Of a DNA stretch of 64,000 nt, positions 59,496 through 64,000 are shown in pieces. The stretch's first letter is position 1. Each line of letters opens with the position of its first letter. A program made the position numbers and the translations under genes. The stretch is taken from contig VICG01000006.1 in NCBI GenBank assembly GCA_008692225.1, positions 439,501 to 503,500 of the forward strand. Reading direction: 5' to 3'. The notes beneath the pieces were generated by a model. That model was not told where the DNA came from. It did no database searches and saw nothing but the letters and a program-made list of their open reading frames with translations. The DNA comes from Monilinia fructicola. Its lineage: Eukaryota; Ascomycota; Leotiomycetes; Helotiales; Sclerotiniaceae.

Positions 59496-61868
59496 ATGAC
59501 ACCTTCAAATCATGCGTCCCCTTTCAGTCCCCCCGAACCGGTAACAAGTCCCACCCCGCTGCGGAGACCCAAGACAAGAATTTCCGCCGATGCACAATCA
59601 ATGACTTCATCCGTAGCTTCACTGCCATATAGAGCCTCGAATGCCTCCGTACAGTCGTTATTTGCATCAACGACAACACCTTCGAGTTCAAGACCAGTCT
59701 CCCCGACCACCGGAATATCGACGCCCTCAAGGATCGCAGGATCTGTATTTGGTGGAAGTACGCCTTCTGAAAGCTACCTTTTACCTCCAGATAGGAAAGA
59801 CGACCCACGAAATTTAATATTATCAGGTTTCGTTCCTCATATTGCAGTACATACTTCTGCCGATACACATGAGCTTGTACAAGACAAAGGATTCAAAGGA
59901 GGGCTGTGGGAATTAATAAGGCCATTTGGGGAGAAGATTCAAGGAAAGGTCAATGTGCGAGACAGTATAGGAGCTGGTAGGACCTACGACGATTTCGGGG
60001 TACGATTTGTACAATTAGGCGATGGACTCGAGATACCCCAAGGCATACCTGGGTCGCAAAGGAGTGGAGAGGGAAGAATACTGTCGCCAAATGGCAGTAG
60101 ATCAATGCCTGACTCATTGGCAGCCCAACGCCTAAGAACTGGAGGGGATGTTTCTGAAATTGAACGACTTGTCGATCGTCACTTAACGAATGCTGAGGAA
60201 TTTCCGAGTGTTAGTGCGGAGGATTTCTTGAACTTGAAAGATAGCTCTAAAACTTCCGGAGCGCCTTCGCCATTTTATACACTTTATTTACGGAGATTGC
60301 TTTCAGGAATTCCTTTAGCCCCGCATGAAACCTTCTCCCACCCAGTGGCATGTATCATTGCCATAAGTTCACGGAACAAAAATCCGATTGAAGCTTTAAG
60401 GAGGTTGTATGAAGAATCAAGTCGTGGAGAAAAACGGTTGCCACTTTGGGTCAATGATGATTATCTCCGCTATTATGTCCTGGTACATGATGAGGAAAGA
60501 GATGATATTACTAAATCTATTACATTATTTGAGCAAATGAAACGTCATTTTGGGCTCCATTGCCATCTTCTGAGGATTCGAAGCAGTCAGTGCGTGGCAA
60601 CAGATGATGATAGTGTACAACTTCCAAGATGTGAATGGATAGCTGCATCGGAGGAAATGGCCGAGATACAGGCACGGGAGTCCCAAGAAGACCCTGAGGA
60701 CTCATTTCCATGCATATATGAATCTGATACTACTGCCATCAAAACATTTATTCGAGAAATGGTCACTCAGTCTGTTGTTCCATCTATGGAAAGGTGTGTA
60801 GCAACTTGGAATGATCAAGTCGCTTCAAGGCGAAGGGGTATAAGTGGAAGATTTATGAGCCTTTCGAAAACTTTAAAATGGTCAACGTTTGGTTCTAGCT
60901 CACGAAATACTTCTGCGAACATGGCAGGATCCGGGAGCAACTATGATGCTTTGCAAGGTTTTTATCGACCAGATTCGCCTGAAGCATTGATGCGAAAATT
61001 GGCAGACTATTCATTTATGCTTCGAGACTGGAAATTGGCCCAGCAGATTTATGACTTATTACGCTCAGATTTTACGAATGATAAAGCATGGAAATATCAT
61101 GCAGCCGCGAATGAAATGGCTGCTGTGAGTACTCTCATGATGCCACATTCCATTAGCGCCAAAACACGCACTGAAACAATCGATTTGATGCTTGAGACTT
61201 CATCATACTCATACATGACACGATGCAGTGCCCCATATGGAGCTCTACGCTGCTTGACCTTAGGAATGGAATTGCTCCGAGTGAGAGGTGGGTCAGCTAC
61301 AGGTGATGCAGCAAAATGGGGTGCGAGGCTTCTTGAACACAAAATTGTGGGTTCAATAGGGGACTCATTATACAAGGAGCGTGTTGCGATATGTTATGGT
61401 ACCAAGAAGGGGCATGGAGCTGGTCTTTGGGGTAGCAGAACGAGAAAATCTGCCATGTGGAGTATCATGGCCGCTGAAGGATGGCTGAATCTTGAGAAGC
61501 CCCATCAATCAAAAAAGAGTCTGGATGATGCCCACGCGAAATATGGTACACTGAAGCATAAAGACAGTATGTTTTACTTCTTTGAAGCGAACGAATTTGT
61601 TCGAGGTCTTGAGACTCAAATCGAAAATACTTTGTACCCTATGACTGAGTCACAAGCAACCATCATGCCAGATGATTTAATAGAGACAACGATGGGAGAA
61701 GAAAGCGAAGCCTTCAATTCCCGCCCACATCGGAGAAGCCTTATGGGTGGAGTAGCACCCCCTCCTATAGCAAGTCTAGAATCGGCTCCTTTGCATGGGA
61801 CGCTACCAGAGGTCGAGGAGAAAGAGAAAGAAAATGCTATCACGAGCAATGATTTTGAACAAGAGTAA
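59496..61868 (+). CDS. TRS85: TRAPPIII subunit Trs85 (TRAPPC8 homologue)
   Basis: Subunit that directs the TRAPP Ypt1/Rab1 exchange factor to autophagosome formation and early Golgi traffic. One exon, 790 residues. The first 100 residues are Ser/Thr/Pro-rich and probably disordered. The conserved TRS85 start follows: LSGFVPHIAVHTSADTHELV, then GLWELIRPFGEKIQGKVNVR and YDDFGVRFVQLGDG. Later conserved parts are HPVACIIAISSRNKNPIEAL, LPLWVNDDYLRYYVLVHDEE and FYRPDSPEALMRKLADYSFM. The length fits yeast Trs85 (about 700) and filamentous relatives. It starts at the only ATG before the conserved block that fits; no intron is needed. Confidence 0.94.
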   Translation: MTPSNHASPFSPPEPVTSPTPLRRPKTRISADAQSMTSSVASLPYRASNASVQSLFASTTTPSSSRPVSPTTGISTPSRIAGSVFGGSTPSESYLLPPDRKDDPRNLILSGFVPHIAVHTSADTHELVQDKGFKGGLWELIRPFGEKIQGKVNVRDSIGAGRTYDDFGVRFVQLGDGLEIPQGIPGSQRSGEGRILSPNGSRSMPDSLAAQRLRTGGDVSEIERLVDRHLTNAEEFPSVSAEDFLNLKDSSKTSGAPSPFYTLYLRRLLSGIPLAPHETFSHPVACIIAISSRNKNPIEALRRLYEESSRGEKRLPLWVNDDYLRYYVLVHDEERDDITKSITLFEQMKRHFGLHCHLLRIRSSQCVATDDDSVQLPRCEWIAASEEMAEIQARESQEDPEDSFPCIYESDTTAIKTFIREMVTQSVVPSMERCVATWNDQVASRRRGISGRFMSLSKTLKWSTFGSSSRNTSANMAGSGSNYDALQGFYRPDSPEALMRKLADYSFMLRDWKLAQQIYDLLRSDFTNDKAWKYHAAANEMAAVSTLMMPHSISAKTRTETIDLMLETSSYSYMTRCSAPYGALRCLTLGMELLRVRGGSATGDAAKWGARLLEHKIVGSIGDSLYKERVAICYGTKKGHGAGLWGSRTRKSAMWSIMAAEGWLNLEKPHQSKKSLDDAHAKYGTLKHKDSMFYFFEANEFVRGLETQIENTLYPMTESQATIMPDDLIETTMGEESEAFNSRPHRRSLMGGVAPPPIASLESAPLHGTLPEVEEKEKENAITSNDFEQE

Positions 61869-62560
61869 TTGGAGGACTATATTAGTGTTAGTTGTCATGG
61901 AGAGGGAGTGAACTTCCTGCATATACCATTTTATTTTGAGGGTCCCATCTTACCTTGTTGGGAAGGGAAGCATTGCGGAATAGGAGTCGAGGAGTTTTAG
62001 ATCTTCCTGAAGATAGTTTTGGGACTGAACGTCGGGATATTTTGTATGAATATGCTACGAGATTAATTCAATGAACGGCTTTATTGATAATAGAAACTTA
62101 CTGTACAACCATTTTTTTTCTCTCTCCTCGATCAATGCGCTGTGCAGGACAATTTACCTCGTAAGGAATATTTGCTACTGTCTTAGTTGTTCATTGATTC
62201 ATTGATGATTAGTTATTAATTCCCTGTCGTCACCCTCCTCATTTCCATTGCCCTCAAATAATATAGAAGTAGTAATCTTCGACTCCCAGCCCGAGTCCAA
62301 ATCCCAAATCCTTCAGGTCACCGCACCGCATCGCACCGCTTCTCGGCCTTCCTCCCTGCAAACATATATTCTCTCTCCAGGTCTATCCTCCCATACCAAT
62401 ACCTCATTCGAAACTTTAATCTTCACCCCAAATAATCTCACACTATGGCGCTTGAGTCAATGAGTAGATAAGTAGAATCTTGATTGTGGTTTTATATTTT
62501 GGAGCCCAATACTGATACTGATGCCACAAGTAACATTTGAGATTAAGAGTTGGGGATTAG

Positions 62561-62587
62561 GTATGTATGTAGGCATGCATGCATGCA
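62561..62587. repeat. GTAT/GCAT microsatellite
   Basis: Tandem GTAT followed by GCAT tetramers in noncoding DNA between convergent genes. Confidence 0.8.
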
Positions 62588-62753
62588 GAAAAGAAGGAAA
62601 ATAAAAATAACAAATAGTTGAGAAATTCTTCGCATCTCAAACCCAGGCACAGCAGAATCCGTATAATGAATCGATCATCGGTGGTTGGGCTCTGGTATTT
62701 GTTCTTGCTTGCTTCAAAGGTTGGTTACCCGTGCTAATATTGATATATACTCG

Positions 62754-62775
62754 TACACACACACACATATATATA
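62754..62775. repeat. Compound AC/AT dinucleotide microsatellite
   Basis: About six AC units followed by four to five AT units, noncoding. Confidence 0.85.
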
Positions 62776-62940
62776 CGAGCAAAGAAACAACTACACTTCA
62801 ACCATACTCACCATAGAATCCCCTTTATATCTTTGGATACCTATCCATATTCCAGTTCTAAGCCTATTCAAAGTTCGAGAGGGGGATCTTGGGTTGTTTG
62901 TATTTCTGCAATGTGATAGAATGAAATATACGCATATATT

Positions 62941-62968
62941 ACAACACAACACAACAGAACACAACAAA
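62941..62968. repeat. ACAAC pentanucleotide tandem repeat
   Basis: Imperfect tandem copies of ACAAC, one with a G substitution, in noncoding DNA. Confidence 0.8.
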
Positions 62969-63291
62969 CTCTCCCCCGATAAATACTTACCAAATTACAA
63001 TTACAAAACTGCGGATGGATTTGGGGTTGCAGAGTTGAGGTGAGCTGAGCTGGAATTTTATTTTAGTTTTTTGATTGTGGAATAAATGGGATGTAGTTTG
63101 TTGATTTATGATATAATTATCTATGCCCATTTGAAGCAATCCTCTCAGTTCTTTCAATTTTGGTATACCCAGCGCCATTTCCATGATAGAATACATGCCA
63201 CAACACCCTTGAAATACAATTTCCCTTTTCCGCTCCCCGATCAACCGATACAGAAATAAAAACCATGAACAAAACCACTGTAATCTTAACA

Positions 63292-64000
63292 TTAAAATCT
63301 GACGCCGTCCCTTTCCCCATCTTGATCTTTACCCGCCTCCCCGACAATAAACTCCAAAACCTTACAAAACTTCTCGTTTAAAATGCCACCTCTCCACTCC
63401 TCCTCTCCCTCCAATCCCCCACCCCTCGCTTCCAGCCCCGCCTTCCTCGCTCTCTGCTCACTCTCCACCCTTTCCCTCAGCGCCCGATCAACCCTCACCG
63501 GAACCGCCACCACAACCCTAACCAACAAAATCAACATCCTGGCCCTGCCGACTAAATCCCATTTCCACAAACCCCGCAATCTCTTCTGCACCCTCCATAT
63601 CCTCCCCATCTCAATATAGATCAACAGCGCCCAAACCCTCCCTCTCATGACCAGCTCTCGAACTTTCACAAAAGCGATCTCGACAGATGAAGTGATGTCC
63701 GTGTTGATCAGGTGAGGGTATTGCGAATTGAGGGATGTGAGAAGAGAGCGGATGGTGATGAAGTCTCCGGTGAGAAAATCGTGGATTAGGGACGAGACGG
63801 TAGTTTTGAAGAGATTATCTGAGGCTAAAGAAGGCGAGGGATGTTTGGTAGGGAGGGAAGAGGTTGCTGGTGAAGATAAAAATGACGACGTAAGAGAGGC
63901 GGAATCATATGTTCTGCGAGAAGAAGGCGATTTAAGGATTTCAAAAAGAGAAGGCCAGACGTTGGAATGCACTGACAGGTAGAAGGCATTTGGTTAGAAT
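63292..64000 (-). CDS. Unrecognised protein, 3' part only
   Basis: The last exon of a minus-strand gene runs from about 63974 to the stop at 63292-63294, about 226 residues. A CTAAC branch site and a CTGTCAG acceptor directly before it (about 63975-63996) indicate that earlier exons lie beyond the right edge, so the open frame's apparent start (a GTG) is not the true start. The protein is helical and basic, with SSLIHDFLTGDFITIRSLLT, EMGRIWRVQKRLRGLW and a hydrophobic MLILLVRVVVAVPV stretch that might lie in a membrane, then an Arg/Glu-rich coiled segment. I do not recognise the family. Confidence 0.6.

Larger units (their letters stand above)
61869..63291. other. Convergent intergenic region with microsatellites
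   Basis: 1.4 kb tail-to-tail space. It contains a GTAT/GCAT tetranucleotide tract at about 62561-62587, an (AC)n(AT)n tract at about 62754-62775 and an ACAAC pentanucleotide tract at about 62941-62968. No gene supported. Confidence 0.5.

Overview
The window looks like nuclear DNA of a filamentous ascomycete. Genes carry short introns of about 40-80 nt with GTAAGT/GTATGT-type donors and CTAAC-type branch sites, the DNA is AT-rich, and the protein set is typically fungal (SEC1, URB1, IML1, SUV3, CCA1, TRS85, WSC and GH16 wall proteins). From the protein style I would guess Leotiomycetes/Sclerotiniaceae, but this is an impression that only a database search could confirm. No tRNA, rRNA or CRISPR array was seen, and no intact mobile element.

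Layout. 1-590: 5' end of an MFS sugar transporter (minus). 2391-4732: a membrane-anchored SDR (minus), divergent from a G-patch protein (plus). About 5340-8320: a decayed coding block (plus) broken by nonsense codons and frameshifts. 9628-12029: SEC1 (minus, 5 exons). 14326-16783: a large disordered protein with an N-terminal eIF4E-binding motif (minus). 17658-21117: URB1 (minus), divergent from IML1 (21484-27296, plus). 28135-31751: a 13-exon family 2 glycosyltransferase (minus). 34006-35899: a membrane-anchored GH16 protein (plus). 37829-42029: a secreted protein with four WSC domains fused to a glyoxal-oxidase-type copper radical oxidase (plus). 42770-45270: SUV3 (minus), divergent from a VAMP7/Nyv1-type R-SNARE (45676-46465, plus). 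About 46831-47458: an unrecognised gene with a frame conflict. 47.5-57.2 kb is gene-poor, but holds a candidate Pol III-type structured RNA (about 48698-48865) and an unrecognised five-exon gene (53460-54435). 57229-58825: CCA1 (minus), divergent from TRS85 (59496-61868, plus). 63292 to the right edge: 3' part of an unrecognised gene (minus).

Themes. Four genes act in membrane traffic or vacuole signalling (SEC1, the R-SNARE, TRS85, IML1). Three act at the cell wall or surface (GT2, GH16, WSC-oxidase). URB1, a ribosome assembly factor, shares a 366-bp divergent promoter with IML1, a TORC1 inhibitor. Exon models were joined by hand; for SEC1, the eIF4E-motif protein, GT2, GH16, the WSC-oxidase, SUV3, the R-SNARE and IML1 the summed exon length is an exact multiple of three.

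Quality warning. URB1 and CCA1, both essential in yeast, each carry a one-base frameshift in a short G/C run, which points to base-calling errors. Other apparent gene breaks in this window should be read with that in mind.
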